A stretch of 64,000 nucleotides of DNA from Streptomyces sp. NBC_00193 (GTDB lineage: Bacteria; Actinomycetota; Actinomycetes; Streptomycetales; Streptomycetaceae). Each line of letters begins with the position of its first letter. The first letter of the stretch is position 1. The notes beneath the pieces are model-generated. The model did no database searches. It was given only the letters and a program-made list of their open reading frames with translations, and was not told where the DNA came from. The position numbers were made by a program, and so were the translations under genes. The stretch spans positions 5,828,001-5,892,000 of the forward strand of contig NZ_JAPEMM010000001.1 of the NCBI RefSeq assembly GCF_026342735.1, given 5' to 3'. Shown here piece by piece: positions 1 through 9,064 of this stretch.

Positions 1-23
1 GCTGCTGCAGGAAGGGCCGACCC

Positions 24-668
24 ATGGCGCACACGGCTGGTGCCCACGGCACGCACAAGGTGGCACGGTTCCTGGACAGCCCGTTCGTGGGGCTGTCCCC
101 CTGGATCGTCTTCGCCCTCGTGGTGGGGCCCGGACGCTTCGAATGGGCGGTGGGGCTGGCCCTGGCCATCTCCGTCTGCCTCGTCGTCGGCAGCCGGCTG
201 CTGAATCCCGGCTCCTCGCTGAAGATCCTGGAACTCGCCGACGTCGTGTTCTTCGCGATCCTCACGGTCGTCGGGATCTTCGCCAGTGACGGCACACGAC
301 GCTGGCTGGAGACCTACGCGGGCGAGATCGCGAACGTCACCCTCTTCGCCGTCGCCCTCGGTTCCATCCTGGCCGGGATGCCGTTCACCCTCCAGTACGC
401 CCGGGAGCAGGTCGACCGGAAGTTCTGGGACACGCCGGTCTTCAAGCGGACCAACTACGTGATCACCGGGGTCTGGGGACTGGCCTTCCTGATCAACGCG
501 GCCGTGGGGGCGTACGGCGACCTCGTGCTGCGGGACCCGGAGAACGCCTGGACCGGCTGGATCATCCAGGTCCTCACCATCGTCGGGGCCCTGCGCTTCA
601 CCCGCCGGTACCCGGAGGCCGTACGGGCCCGGGCCCGCGCCGAGGGGGCGGCCCCGGCCGGTTCCTGA
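24..668 (+). CDS. Multi-pass membrane protein of unknown function
   Basis: A 214-residue protein with four to five hydrophobic segments (about residues 22-58, 68-84, 102-120, 146-164 and 178-192) and a basic C-terminal tail. No catalytic motif is recognisable, so no function is offered. The ATG is preceded by a GGAAGG ribosome site about 7 nt upstream, which supports this start. It converges on the chitinase gene, with a shared hairpin between them. It may be the last gene of an operon that starts left of the window. Confidence 0.75.
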   Translation: MAHTAGAHGTHKVARFLDSPFVGLSPWIVFALVVGPGRFEWAVGLALAISVCLVVGSRLLNPGSSLKILELADVVFFAILTVVGIFASDGTRRWLETYAGEIANVTLFAVALGSILAGMPFTLQYAREQVDRKFWDTPVFKRTNYVITGVWGLAFLINAAVGAYGDLVLRDPENAWTGWIIQVLTIVGALRFTRRYPEAVRARARAEGAAPAGS

Positions 669-680
669 CACCGCGCGAGG

Positions 681-716
681 CCGGGGGCCGCCGCGGAACT
701 CCGCGACGGCCCCCGG
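681..716. terminator. Bidirectional hairpin terminator
   Basis: A 10-bp perfect outer stem (CCGGGGGCCG at 681-690 with CGGCCCCCGG at 707-716) continues, after one unpaired base on each side, into a 5-bp inner stem (692-696 with 701-705) and an AACT loop. It lies between two convergent genes and could stop transcription from both. There is no long T-tract, as is common for streptomycete terminators. Confidence 0.7.
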
Positions 717-733
717 TGCTGCGAGGTGGTGGA

Positions 734-2413
734 TCAGCCGGTGAAGCCGGCCGTGATGGAGGTGAACTGCCAGTCGCTCTGGGCGATGCCGGAGCAGGTC
801 TCCTGCAGGCCGCCGCCGGGGCAGCCGCGGTCGCGGTTCACCGACCAGAAGGCGAGGCGCGCGATGTGGTGGGAGTTGGCCCAGTTGCGGATGTCGGTCC
901 AGTTCTGGACGGTGGTGGTCTCCTGGGTGTCGCTGATGCCGTTCATGCCCGAGATGCCGATGTGGGAGTAGGCGGTCGCGTCGTCCCATCCGTAGGTGGA
1001 CTTCAGCTTGGCCTTGAGGCCCTCGGTCGCGCTGACGGTGCTGGCGTACATGTCCGTCGAGGCGTTGCCGAAGTCGAAGGGCATGATCGTGAAGACGTCG
1101 ATGCCGGCGTTCAGCGCCTTGGACTGCTCGATCAGGCGGTTGCCCCAGCTGGTCGGGCCGCTGGTGGAGGTGCCGAAGGTCAGGATGGTCTTCAGACCGG
1201 GGTTGTTCTGCTTGACGATCTTGAGGGCGCCGAGGATGCGGTCCTGGACCACGGCGTTCTCGAACTCGTCGGTGTTCTCTATGTCCACGTCGATGGCCTT
1301 GAGGCCGTACGCGTTGATGACCTGCTGGTAGGCGCCGGCCAGGGCCTCGGCGCTGGAGCAGTTGGGGCCGAGCTTGTTGCCCTGCCAGCCGCCGATGGAG
1401 GGCACGATGTCGCCGCCCGCCGCGCGGATCGAGGCGATGGTGCTCTGGTCCACGCCGCCGGTCAGCGGGCGCTGGCCGTCCCAGGACGGGTTGCAGCCGC
1501 CGGAGGAGAGGATGAACGCCATGGTGAACCACTTGGTGCCGGTCGCGTTCATCACGGTGGTCGGGCTCGGCGGGTTGCCCCAGCCGAGGTAGAGGTACGG
1601 CGCGGCCTGCTTGAAGCCGGCCGGCGGCGTGGTCCCGGTGTCGGTGGTGACGTTGACGGTGTTCGAGGCGGCCGAGGTGTTCCCCGCGGCGTCGCGGGCG
1701 CGCACGGTGAACGCGTAGGCGGTGCTGGGGGTCAGGCCGCTGACGGTCGCGCTGGTCGTCCCCGAGGTGGCGACCTTGGTCCCGCCCTGGTAGACGTCGT
1801 AGCCGTTCAAGCCGACGTTGTCGGTGGACGCGTTCCAGCTCAGGGACGCCGTGGTGGAGGTCTTGCCGGTGGCGGTGAGGCTGCCGGGCACGGTGGGCGC
1901 CTGGGTGTCGACGGTGCCGCCCGGGCCGTCCAGGGTGATGTCGTCGGCGTAGTAAGTGCCCTGTCCGTACCAGCCGTTGAGGTAGACCTCCGCGCTGGTC
2001 TGGGAGGCGCCGGTGGTGAAGGCGACGGTCAGCTTGGTGTAGGCGGACGCCGAGGGGGTCCACGTGGAGGCGCCGCCGGTGACCCCGAGGTAGACGTAGC
2101 TGCCGCGGACCCAGGCGGAGAGCGTGTAGCTGGTGTTGGGCTGTACGGCGACGGTCTGGACGCACTTGGCGTTGTCGCTCGCACTGGCCGCGCCGGCCAG
2201 GGCCTTGCTCCCGCCGTGCACGGGCGAGCCGACCACGGAGCCGAGCCCGCCGGAACAGGACCAGCCGGCCGTGGTGCCGGACTCGAAGTCGCCGTTCGAG
2301 AGGATGTTGGCGCCGAAGGCCGCACCGGGAGAGGTCAGCACCGCGGCCGCGCCGAGCAGGGTCGCGCCGAGGGCGCAGGCCAGCCGGGTTCGGGTTCGGT
2401 TGGGGGTACGCAA
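734..2413 (-). CDS. Secreted family 18 chitinase with CBM and FnIII domains
   Basis: Extracellular chitinase that hydrolyses beta-1,4-linked GlcNAc chains. The 559-residue protein begins with an Arg-rich, Ala-rich signal peptide (about residues 1-34). A beta-sandwich carbohydrate-binding module follows (about 35-165, starting NILSNGDFE), then a fibronectin type III domain (about 172-258) and a GH18 barrel (about 268-559). The barrel carries the family signature DVDIE: D375, D377 and catalytic acid E379. The TTG start is chosen because GGAGG lies 7 nt upstream and the signal peptide begins there; a longer in-frame ATG at 2464 has no such support. Expression is probably governed by the DasR-like site upstream. 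The N-acetylglucosamine link fits the known DasR regulon; activity is inferred from family membership. Confidence 0.93.
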   Translation of the reverse strand: MRTPNRTRTRLACALGATLLGAAAVLTSPGAAFGANILSNGDFESGTTAGWSCSGGLGSVVGSPVHGGSKALAGAASASDNAKCVQTVAVQPNTSYTLSAWVRGSYVYLGVTGGASTWTPSASAYTKLTVAFTTGASQTSAEVYLNGWYGQGTYYADDITLDGPGGTVDTQAPTVPGSLTATGKTSTTASLSWNASTDNVGLNGYDVYQGGTKVATSGTTSATVSGLTPSTAYAFTVRARDAAGNTSAASNTVNVTTDTGTTPPAGFKQAAPYLYLGWGNPPSPTTVMNATGTKWFTMAFILSSGGCNPSWDGQRPLTGGVDQSTIASIRAAGGDIVPSIGGWQGNKLGPNCSSAEALAGAYQQVINAYGLKAIDVDIENTDEFENAVVQDRILGALKIVKQNNPGLKTILTFGTSTSGPTSWGNRLIEQSKALNAGIDVFTIMPFDFGNASTDMYASTVSATEGLKAKLKSTYGWDDATAYSHIGISGMNGISDTQETTTVQNWTDIRNWANSHHIARLAFWSVNRDRGCPGGGLQETCSGIAQSDWQFTSITAGFTG

Positions 2414-2583
2414 GGAAGTGCCTCCAGTGGGAATGGGGGGACGGCATCGAGCGCAGACGCGCAAGCGTGGGCGTCGTGCGGCCCGCCGGGGACGTGTGGG
2501 GACGGGTGGCGGGCCCGTGGGGTGGGGGCCCTGCGGCAGGGCGGGCGTGGGGAGTTGACGACGTATCCGCTTCGTGGCCGGGA

Positions 2584-2612
2584 ACCTAATCCTCCGGAAG
2601 GACCGCCGTCAA
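2584..2612 (-). promoter_or_regulatory. Chitinase promoter (-35 TTGACG, -10 TTAGGT)
   Basis: Read on the minus strand, TTGACG (2612-2607) and TTAGGT (2589-2584) are separated by exactly 17 bp. This is a good match to the vegetative (HrdB-type) promoter of Streptomyces. The chitinase leader would be about 165 nt. The DasR-like operator abuts and overlaps the upstream edge of the -35 box, a position suited to repression. Confidence 0.6.
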
Positions 2613-2629
2613 CAGGTCTGGACCAACTG
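2611..2629 (-). promoter_or_regulatory. DasR-responsive element / chitinase 12-mer
   Basis: The minus strand reads TGGTCCAGACCT at 2625-2614. This is the 12-base element known from Streptomyces chitinase promoters and fits the dre sites bound by the GntR-family repressor DasR, which is released by glucosamine phosphates. It sits at the -35 box of the chitinase promoter. Only one clear copy is visible; many chitinase promoters carry two as direct repeats. Confidence 0.7.
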
Positions 2630-2650
2630 ATAGGTGGTTATCTCAATCGG

Positions 2651-2666
2651 AAGGTTTACTAACCTT
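2651..2666. promoter_or_regulatory. Perfect palindrome upstream of AraC gene
   Basis: AAGGTT-TACT-AACCTT is a perfect 6-bp inverted repeat with a 4-bp spacer in the divergent chitinase/araC spacer. TTGACG and TTGACA follow directly at 2665 and 2672. It could be an autoregulatory operator, but no binding protein can be assigned. Confidence 0.35.
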
Positions 2667-2707
2667 GACGCTTGACAAGCTTCCCGCCCCTTCGGAAGCA
2701 TGTCGCG

Positions 2708-3664
2708 GTGCCAGCCTCCCGCCCCCACCACGTCGCCGTCCTCGTCCTCGAGGGCGCGAAACCCCTCGACGTCGGCATCCCCGCGCAGGTGTTCACGACC
2801 CGCGCGAGCATGCCCTACGAGGTCCGGGTGTGCGGCGCCGCACCGGGACTCGTGACCGGCGGTGACGGCCTGTCGTACGCCGTCGCCCACGGCCTCGAAA
2901 CCCTCGCCTGGGCCGACACCGTCTTCGTCCCCGGCTACCGGTTCCCCGACCGCGAGGACCCCCCGCAGGCCGTCGTCGACGCACTGATCGCCGCCCACGC
3001 ACGGGGCGCCCGGCTCGCGGCCATCTCCACGGGAGCCTTCGCGCTCGCCGCCACGGGCCTGCTCGACGGCAAACGCGCCACCACGCACTGGCACTACGCC
3101 CGGGCGCTCGCGGCGAAGTGGCCGCTGGTACGGGTCGACGAGAACGTCCTGTTCGTCGACGAGGGCTCCGTGCTGACCTCCGCCGGAGCCGCCTCGGGCA
3201 TCGACCTGTGCCTGCACGTCCTGCGCAGCGACCTCGGGGTGGCGGCGTCGAACCACACGGCCCGGCGGCTGGTCGCGGCCCCCTACCGCAGCGGCGGCCA
3301 GGCGCAGTACGTCCCGCGCAGCGTGCCCGAGCCGCTCGGGCCGCGGTTCGCCGCCACCCGCGAGTGGGCGCTGCACCGGCTCGGCGAACCCCTCACCCTG
3401 GAGGTGCTCGCCAAACACGCGGCGGTGTCCCCGCGCACGTTCTCGCGGCGGTTCGCCGAGGACACCGGGTACACGCCGATGCAGTGGGTGATGCGCGCCC
3501 GCCTCGACGTGGCCCGCGAACTGCTGGAGCTCTCGGAGCGGAGCGTGGAGCAGATCGCCGCGGACGTGGGCCTGGGCACCGGCGCGAACCTGCGGCTGCA
3601 CTTCCAGCACATCCTGCGGACCTCGCCGAGCGAGTACCGGCGCACGTTCACCCGCGGCGAGTGA
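2708..3664 (+). CDS. GlxA-type AraC family regulator (DJ-1/PfpI + HTH)
   Basis: A 318-residue transcription factor. An N-terminal DJ-1/PfpI-like class I amidotransferase fold (about residues 5-165) is followed by two AraC helix-turn-helix motifs (about 210-310, with RTFSRRFAEDTG and the second helix near AADVGLGTGANLR). The usual nucleophile elbow reads ISTGAFALA, lacking the catalytic Cys, so the N-terminal domain is presumably a ligand sensor rather than an enzyme. The GTG at 2708 is preferred because GGAAG lies 9 nt upstream. The TTG at 2672 is in frame but lies in a TTGACA that looks like promoter sequence. It is immediately upstream of gap and divergent from the chitinase gene; which it controls is unknown. 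Confidence 0.88.
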   Translation: MPASRPHHVAVLVLEGAKPLDVGIPAQVFTTRASMPYEVRVCGAAPGLVTGGDGLSYAVAHGLETLAWADTVFVPGYRFPDREDPPQAVVDALIAAHARGARLAAISTGAFALAATGLLDGKRATTHWHYARALAAKWPLVRVDENVLFVDEGSVLTSAGAASGIDLCLHVLRSDLGVAASNHTARRLVAAPYRSGGQAQYVPRSVPEPLGPRFAATREWALHRLGEPLTLEVLAKHAAVSPRTFSRRFAEDTGYTPMQWVMRARLDVARELLELSERSVEQIAADVGLGTGANLRLHFQHILRTSPSEYRRTFTRGE

Positions 3665-3699
3665 CCGGGGCGGAGCCCCCTCGCGGCTCCCCGCCGCAT

Positions 3700-3732
3700 G
3701 GCGCGATCCTTGCGGACCGTGGCGATCGCGCC
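3700..3732. promoter_or_regulatory. Inverted repeat between araC-type gene and gap
   Basis: GGCGCGATC (3700-3708) and GATCGCGCC (3724-3732) form a perfect 9-bp inverted repeat with a 15-bp spacer, in the 136-bp gap before gap. It could be a regulator site or a weak terminator for the regulator gene. No T-tract follows. Confidence 0.35.
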
Positions 3733-3800
3733 GCTGTCGCGGGCGCTCCCGACCCGCGAACCTGGTGGGGAACCCAAGGGACAGGGAACAGGGAGACACC

Positions 3801-4799
3801 ATGACTCGCATCGCCATCAACGGATTCGGCCGCATCGGACGCAACGTGCTGCGCGCGCTGCTGGAGCGCGACAGCAAGCTCGAGGTCGTCGCCGTCAACG
3901 ACCTCACCGAGCCCGCCACCCTCGCGCGGCTGCTCGCCTACGACACCACCTCGGGCCGCCTCGGCCGCCCGGTGAGCGTGGACGGGGACGTCCTCGTGGT
4001 CGACGGCCGCCGCATCAAGGTGCTGGCCGAGCGCGAGCCGGCGCAACTGCCCTGGGCCGAGCTCGGCGTGGACATCGTGCTGGAGGCGACCGGCCGCTTC
4101 GCCACCGCCAAGGCGGCGAGCGCGCACATCGACGCCGGAGCCAAGAAGGTGCTCGTCAGCGCACCCGCGGACGGTGCCGACATCACGCTCGCCTTCGGCG
4201 TGAACAGCGACTCCTACGACCCGGCCCTGCACACGATCGTCTCCAACGCCTCCTGCACGACCAACGCGCTCGCGCCGCTGGCCGCCGTACTGGACGAACT
4301 CGCGGGCATCGAGCACGGGTTCATGACCACCGTGCACGCCTACACGCAGGAGCAGAACCTCCAGGACGGTCCGCACCGCGACCCCCGGCGCGCCCGCGCC
4401 GCCGCCGTGAACATCGTGCCGACCACGACGGGCGCCGCCAAGGCCATCGGCCTGGTCCTGCCCAACCTGGACGGCAAGCTGTCCGGCGACTCGATCCGCG
4501 TCCCCGTCCCGGTGGGCTCGATCGTCGAGCTGAACACCACCGTCGCCCGCGACGTGACCCGCGAGGAGGTCCTGGCGGCCTACCGCACCGCCGCCGAAGG
4601 CCCGCTCGCCGGCGTGCTGGAGTACTCGGAGGACGCCCTCGTGTCCTCGGACATCACCGGCAACCCCGCCTCCTCCATCTTCGACTCGGAGCTCACCCGC
4701 GTAGAGGGCCGCCACATCAAGGTGGTCGCCTGGTACGACAACGAGTGGGGCTTCTCGAACCGCGTCATCGACACGCTCGAACTCCTCGCGAGTCGCTGA
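3801..4799 (+). CDS. gap: Type I glyceraldehyde-3-phosphate dehydrogenase
   Basis: A 332-residue glycolytic enzyme that converts glyceraldehyde-3-phosphate to 1,3-bisphosphoglycerate in the cytosol. The Rossmann motif INGFGRIGRN is at residues 6-15, the active-site motif SNASCTTN has Cys152, and the activating His179 lies in HAYTQEQ. Asp34 in AVNDL points to NAD rather than NADP. The ATG is preceded by GGGAGA 5 nt upstream; the in-frame ATG at 3765 lacks this and would add residues before the conserved MTRIAING start. It follows an AraC-type regulator, an association that suggests conditional expression, so it may not be the housekeeping copy. A G/C-rich terminator lies downstream. Confidence 0.95.
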   Translation: MTRIAINGFGRIGRNVLRALLERDSKLEVVAVNDLTEPATLARLLAYDTTSGRLGRPVSVDGDVLVVDGRRIKVLAEREPAQLPWAELGVDIVLEATGRFATAKAASAHIDAGAKKVLVSAPADGADITLAFGVNSDSYDPALHTIVSNASCTTNALAPLAAVLDELAGIEHGFMTTVHAYTQEQNLQDGPHRDPRRARAAAVNIVPTTTGAAKAIGLVLPNLDGKLSGDSIRVPVPVGSIVELNTTVARDVTREEVLAAYRTAAEGPLAGVLEYSEDALVSSDITGNPASSIFDSELTRVEGRHIKVVAWYDNEWGFSNRVIDTLELLASR

Positions 4800-4821
4800 G
4801 GCCCGCCGCGCACCTTCGGCC

Positions 4822-4863
4822 GCGCCGTGGACCGTGTTTCCGGTCCGCGGCGCGCCGCCTTTT
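4822..4863 (+). terminator. Rho-independent terminator after gap
   Basis: A 13-bp stem with one G-U pair (4822-4834 with 4841-4853), loop TGTTTC, is followed by TTTT at 4860-4863. It lies directly downstream of gap. Confidence 0.75.
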
Positions 4864-5018
4864 ACCGTCCCTTCCCGGCCAAGCGCAAGGCTTGAACCAG
4901 AAAATCCTCGATGTCGCACTAGACTGGCGGGTTGTTTGGCGCTGGACCGGAACAACCTGGGCAGACCCGGGCTCCGCCCGGCGACCCGGAGGCTTCCGGG
5001 AACACGACGCGAGGGCCG

Positions 5019-8000
5019 ATGGCAGCCACACCAGAGCACGGTGAAGTCACTCTGCTCGACGACGGGACCGGGCTCGGCGAAGGGCCCGGGGCCGACGCCG
5101 GGTACGCCGGGGAGCGGCCCGAGGAGTCCGGCAAATCGGCCCGGTTCTCCGCCGGACCCGCCGCCCCGACGCGCACCCTGGTCGACATCTTCGAAGCCTC
5201 CGTACGGGCCCACCCCGACGAGCTCGCCCTGGACGACGGAACCACCCGCCTGACCTACCGGGCCCTCGCCGTCGAGGTGGAGCGCCGGCGCCGGGCCCTC
5301 GCGGCCGCCGGAGTGGGGCTCGGCGACCGGGTCGGCGTACGCGTGCCGTCCGGGACCAACGAGCTGTACGCGGGCATCCTGGCCGTCCTCGCGGCCGGCG
5401 CCGCCTACGTGCCCGTGGACGCCGAGGACCCGGACGAGCGGGCCGACCTGGTCTTCGGCGAGGCCGGAGTACGGGCCGTGCTGGGCGCCGACCAGCGCAT
5501 CGAGGTCGCCGCGCCGGGCAAGGGCGCCGGACCCGCCCCGGAGCATGCGGCCCCCGCCGCCCGCCCCGGACCCGAACACGACGCGTGGATCATCTTCACC
5601 TCCGGCTCCACCGGCAAGCCCAAGGGCGTGGCCGTCAGCCACCGCAGCGCCGCCGCCTTCGTGGACGCCGAGGCCGCCCTCTTCCTCTCCGAGGAGCCGA
5701 TCGGCCCCGGCGACCGGGTCATGGCCGGACTGTCCGTGGCCTTCGACGCCTCCTGCGAGGAGATGTGGCTGGCCTGGCGCTACGGCGCCTGCCTCGTGCC
5801 CGTCCCCCGCTCCCAGGTCCGCAGCGGCGCCGACCTCGGCCCCTGGCTGGCCGAGCAGGAGATCACCGTGGTCTCCACGGTGCCGACCCTGGCCGCACTG
5901 TGGGAGCCCGAGACCCTCAACGAGGTCCGGCTGCTGATCTTCGGCGGCGAGGCCTGCCCGCCCGAACTCACCCAGCGCCTGGTCACCGAGGGCCGCGAGG
6001 TCTGGAACACCTACGGCCCCACCGAGGCCACCGTCGTCGCCTGCGCCTCCCTGCTGACCGGTGAGGAACCGATCCGGATCGGCCTCCCGCTCAACGGCTG
6101 GGAACTGGCCGTCGTCGACGAATCCGGCGAACCGGTGCCCATGGGCGGCAGCGGCCAGCTCGTCATCGGCGGCGTCGGCCTGGCCCGCTACCTCGACCCC
6201 GAGAAGGACGCCGAGAAGTACGCCCCGCTGGAATCGCTCGGCTGGGAGCGCGCCTACCGCAGCGGCGACCTCGTCCGCGCGGAACCCGAAGGGCTGGTCT
6301 TCCTGGGCCGCGGAGACGAGCAGATCAAGCTCGGCGGCCGCCGGATCGAGCTCGGCGAGGTGGACGCCGCCCTCCAGGCCCTGCCCGGCGTCGCCGGCGC
6401 GGCCGCAGCCGTCCGCACCGCGCGCAGCGGCAACCAGCTCCTCGTCGGCTACCTGGTCACCCAGGACGGCTGGGACCACGCGGCGGCCGTGACCCGGCTG
6501 CGCGCCGAGCTGCCCGCAGCCCTCGTACCGCTGCTCGCACCGGTGGAGGAGCTGCCCACGCGCACCTCCGGCAAGGTGGACCGCAACGCACTGCCCTGGC
6601 CGCTCCCGGAACTGGAGACCAGCGGCCCCACCGAACAGCTCTACGGGACCGAGGCCTGGCTCGCCGAGCAGTGGAGCGAGACCCTGGGCGTGGCCGTCAC
6701 CGGCGCCGCCGACGACTTCTTCGCGATCGGCGGCAACAGCCTCGCCGCCGCCCAGCTCACCACCCGGCTGCGCACCCGCTACCCGAGCGCGGCCGTCCTC
6801 GACATCTACCAGCAGCCGACCCTGCGCAAGCTGGCCCGGCACCTGGAGAAGTCCGCCCAGGACGACGGCTCGGTCCGGACCATCGCGCCCGTGCCGCTGC
6901 GGACCAAGGTCATCCAGTCCCTGCTGCTGCTCCCGCTGTTCACCCTGACCGGCCTGCGCTGGACGGTGGCGCTGCTCGCCCTGGGCAACGTACTGCACTG
7001 GTTCGGTGCCTATCCGTGGGCGCCGGCCGCCTCCTGGTGGCTCGTCGCCGCCGGCGCCGCCCTGCTCTTCAGCCCGCCCGGCCGCCTCGCGATCGCGGCC
7101 GGCGGCGCCCGGCTGCTGCTGCGCGGGGTCAAGGCGGGGCGCCACCCGCGCGGCGGAAACGTTCACCTGCGGCTGTGGACGGCCGAGCGGCTCGCCGAGT
7201 ACTCCGGCGCGACCTCGCTCACCGGCTCCTGGCTGGAGCGCTACGCTCGGGCCCTGGGCGCCAAGATCGGCCCCGAGGTGGACCTGCACTCGCTGCCGCC
7301 CGTCACGGGCATGCTCAAGCTCGGCCGTGGCTGCGCCGTGGAATCCGAGGTGGACCTCTCCGGCCACTGGCTGGACGGGGACCGGCTGGAGATCGGCGCC
7401 GTCAAGATCGGCGCGGGCGCCGTCGTCGGCACCCGCAGCATCCTCTTCCCCGGCGCCCGCGTCGGGAAGCGCGCCGAGGTGGCCCCCGGCTCCGCCGTCG
7501 TCGGCCAGATCCCGACCGGCCAGCGCTGGGCCGGAGCCCCGGCGGGCAAGCTCGGCAAGGCCAAGCGGAACTGGCCCAAGGAGCGCCCGCCGCGCGGTCT
7601 GTTCTGGCGCGCCGCCTACGGGACGGCCGGCTTCTGCCTCACCTCCCTGCCCGTGCTCGCCGCCCTGCCCGCCCTCCTCGTGGCCGGCCGGTTCGTGCCC
7701 GCCGACGCGGGACTCGGCCGGGCCCTGGCCGGAGCGCTGCTCGCCGTGGTGCCGGGGGCGCTCGCCTTCGGATTCGCGTACGCGGCCCTGCTCCTGGTCT
7801 CCGTACGCCTCCTCAGCCTCGGGCTGCGCACGGGAACCCATCCCACGCACAGCAGGATCGGCTGGCAGGCCTGGACCGTCACCCAGCTGATGGACCTCTC
7901 CCGGGAAACTCTCTTCCCCCTCTACGCCGGGCTGATCACACCGGTGTGGCTGCGGCTCCTCGGCATGAAGATCGGCCGGGGCGCCGAGGTGTCCACGGTG

Positions 8001-8990
8001 CTCGCCCTGCCGAGCCTCACCACCGTCGGCGAGGGCGCGTTCCTCGCCGACGACACCCTGACCGCCCCCTACGAGCTGGGCGGCGGCTGGCTGCGGATCG
8101 GCCACTCCGAGATCGGCCGCCGGGCCTTCCTCGGCAACTCCGGAATGACCGCGCCGGGCCGCTCCGTGCCGGACGACGGGCTGGTCGGCGTCCTGTCCGC
8201 CACCCCGAAGAAGGCCAAGAAGGGCAGCTCCTACCTCGGCCTGCCGCCGGTGCGGCTGCCGCGCTCCGCCGCCGACGCCGACCAGAGCCGGACGTACGAT
8301 CCGCCCGCCCGGCTGCTGTGGGCGCGCGGGCTGGTCGAGCTGTGCCGGCTCGTCCCGGTGTTCTCCTCGGCCGCGCTCGGCGTCCTGACCGTGGCGGCGC
8401 TCTGCGCGCTGGCCGGGACGGACGGACCCGGCCCGTGGGGGACCGCGCTGCTGTCCGGGGCGGTCCTGCTCACCGCCGGAGTGGCCGCCTGCGTGGTCGC
8501 GGCGGCCGCGAAGTGGCTGCTGGTCGGCCGCCACCGGGTGGGGGAGCACCCCCTGTGGAGCGGCTTCGTGTGGCGCAACGAACTGGCCGACACCTTCGTC
8601 GAGGTCCTGGCCGTGCCGTGGCTGGTCGGCTCGGTGCCCGGCACGCCGGTGCTGTCCCTGTGGCTGCGCGGACTCGGTGCCCGGATCGGCCGCGGCGTGT
8701 GGTGCGAGAGCTACTGGCTGCCCGAGACCGACCTGGTCGTCCTGGGTGACGCGGTCAGCGTGAACCGTGGCTGCGTGTTGCAGACGCACCTCTTCCACGA
8801 CCGGATCTTGAGGACGGATACTGTGGTCCTGCGTGAGGGCGCCACCCTGGGCCCGGGTGGAATCGTCCTGCCCGGGAGCACGGTCGGGGCCCGCAGCACA
8901 CTGGGTCCCGCCTCCCTCGTGATGGCCGGGGAATCCGTTCCCGCCGACACCCGCTGGCTGGGCAACCCGATCGAGGCGTGGCGGTCCTGA
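5019..8990 (+). CDS. Pls/PosA-type membrane NRPS-like synthetase
   Basis: A 1323-residue protein with the layout of epsilon-poly-L-lysine synthetase: an adenylation domain, a carrier domain and a membrane-embedded C-terminal half. The adenylation core motifs are present: TSGSTGKPKG near residue 194, NTYGPTEAT near 330, YRSGDL, GRGDEQIKLGGRRIELGE near 430-450 and LPTRTSGKVDR with its lysine. The carrier motif FFAIGGNSL (phosphopantetheine Ser) is near residue 572. Membrane segments then alternate with three hexapeptide-repeat (left-handed beta-helix) acyltransferase-like units, at about 740-850, 980-1070 and 1215-1323. There is no classical condensation or thioesterase domain. The substrate cannot be read by eye. 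The ATG at 5019 follows GAGGG; an in-frame TTG at 4932 lies next to likely promoter sequence. An M1 peptidase gene follows. Confidence 0.85.
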   Translation: MAATPEHGEVTLLDDGTGLGEGPGADAGYAGERPEESGKSARFSAGPAAPTRTLVDIFEASVRAHPDELALDDGTTRLTYRALAVEVERRRRALAAAGVGLGDRVGVRVPSGTNELYAGILAVLAAGAAYVPVDAEDPDERADLVFGEAGVRAVLGADQRIEVAAPGKGAGPAPEHAAPAARPGPEHDAWIIFTSGSTGKPKGVAVSHRSAAAFVDAEAALFLSEEPIGPGDRVMAGLSVAFDASCEEMWLAWRYGACLVPVPRSQVRSGADLGPWLAEQEITVVSTVPTLAALWEPETLNEVRLLIFGGEACPPELTQRLVTEGREVWNTYGPTEATVVACASLLTGEEPIRIGLPLNGWELAVVDESGEPVPMGGSGQLVIGGVGLARYLDPEKDAEKYAPLESLGWERAYRSGDLVRAEPEGLVFLGRGDEQIKLGGRRIELGEVDAALQALPGVAGAAAAVRTARSGNQLLVGYLVTQDGWDHAAAVTRLRAELPAALVPLLAPVEELPTRTSGKVDRNALPWPLPELETSGPTEQLYGTEAWLAEQWSETLGVAVTGAADDFFAIGGNSLAAAQLTTRLRTRYPSAAVLDIYQQPTLRKLARHLEKSAQDDGSVRTIAPVPLRTKVIQSLLLLPLFTLTGLRWTVALLALGNVLHWFGAYPWAPAASWWLVAAGAALLFSPPGRLAIAAGGARLLLRGVKAGRHPRGGNVHLRLWTAERLAEYSGATSLTGSWLERYARALGAKIGPEVDLHSLPPVTGMLKLGRGCAVESEVDLSGHWLDGDRLEIGAVKIGAGAVVGTRSILFPGARVGKRAEVAPGSAVVGQIPTGQRWAGAPAGKLGKAKRNWPKERPPRGLFWRAAYGTAGFCLTSLPVLAALPALLVAGRFVPADAGLGRALAGALLAVVPGALAFGFAYAALLLVSVRLLSLGLRTGTHPTHSRIGWQAWTVTQLMDLSRETLFPLYAGLITPVWLRLLGMKIGRGAEVSTVLALPSLTTVGEGAFLADDTLTAPYELGGGWLRIGHSEIGRRAFLGNSGMTAPGRSVPDDGLVGVLSATPKKAKKGSSYLGLPPVRLPRSAADADQSRTYDPPARLLWARGLVELCRLVPVFSSAALGVLTVAALCALAGTDGPGPWGTALLSGAVLLTAGVAACVVAAAAKWLLVGRHRVGEHPLWSGFVWRNELADTFVEVLAVPWLVGSVPGTPVLSLWLRGLGARIGRGVWCESYWLPETDLVVLGDAVSVNRGCVLQTHLFHDRILRTDTVVLREGATLGPGGIVLPGSTVGARSTLGPASLVMAGESVPADTRWLGNPIEAWRS

Positions 8991-9064
8991 CGGGCGGGTC
9001 CGACAGGACGGGCCCGGCACCACCAGCACGTCGTACGAGCACAACGCAGGGAGCGGAAGCGGCA

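Noticed and set aside
716..2662. Plus-strand open frame opposite the chitinase gene
   Set aside because: It mirrors the chitinase codons and is Gly/Ala/Val/Arg-rich without domains; the minus strand has signal peptide, FnIII and GH18 motifs.
2672..2707. TTG at 2672 as the start of the AraC-type regulator
   Set aside because: It lies in TTGACA, has no ribosome site at a proper distance and adds 12 non-conserved residues; GTG at 2708 has GGAAG 9 nt upstream.
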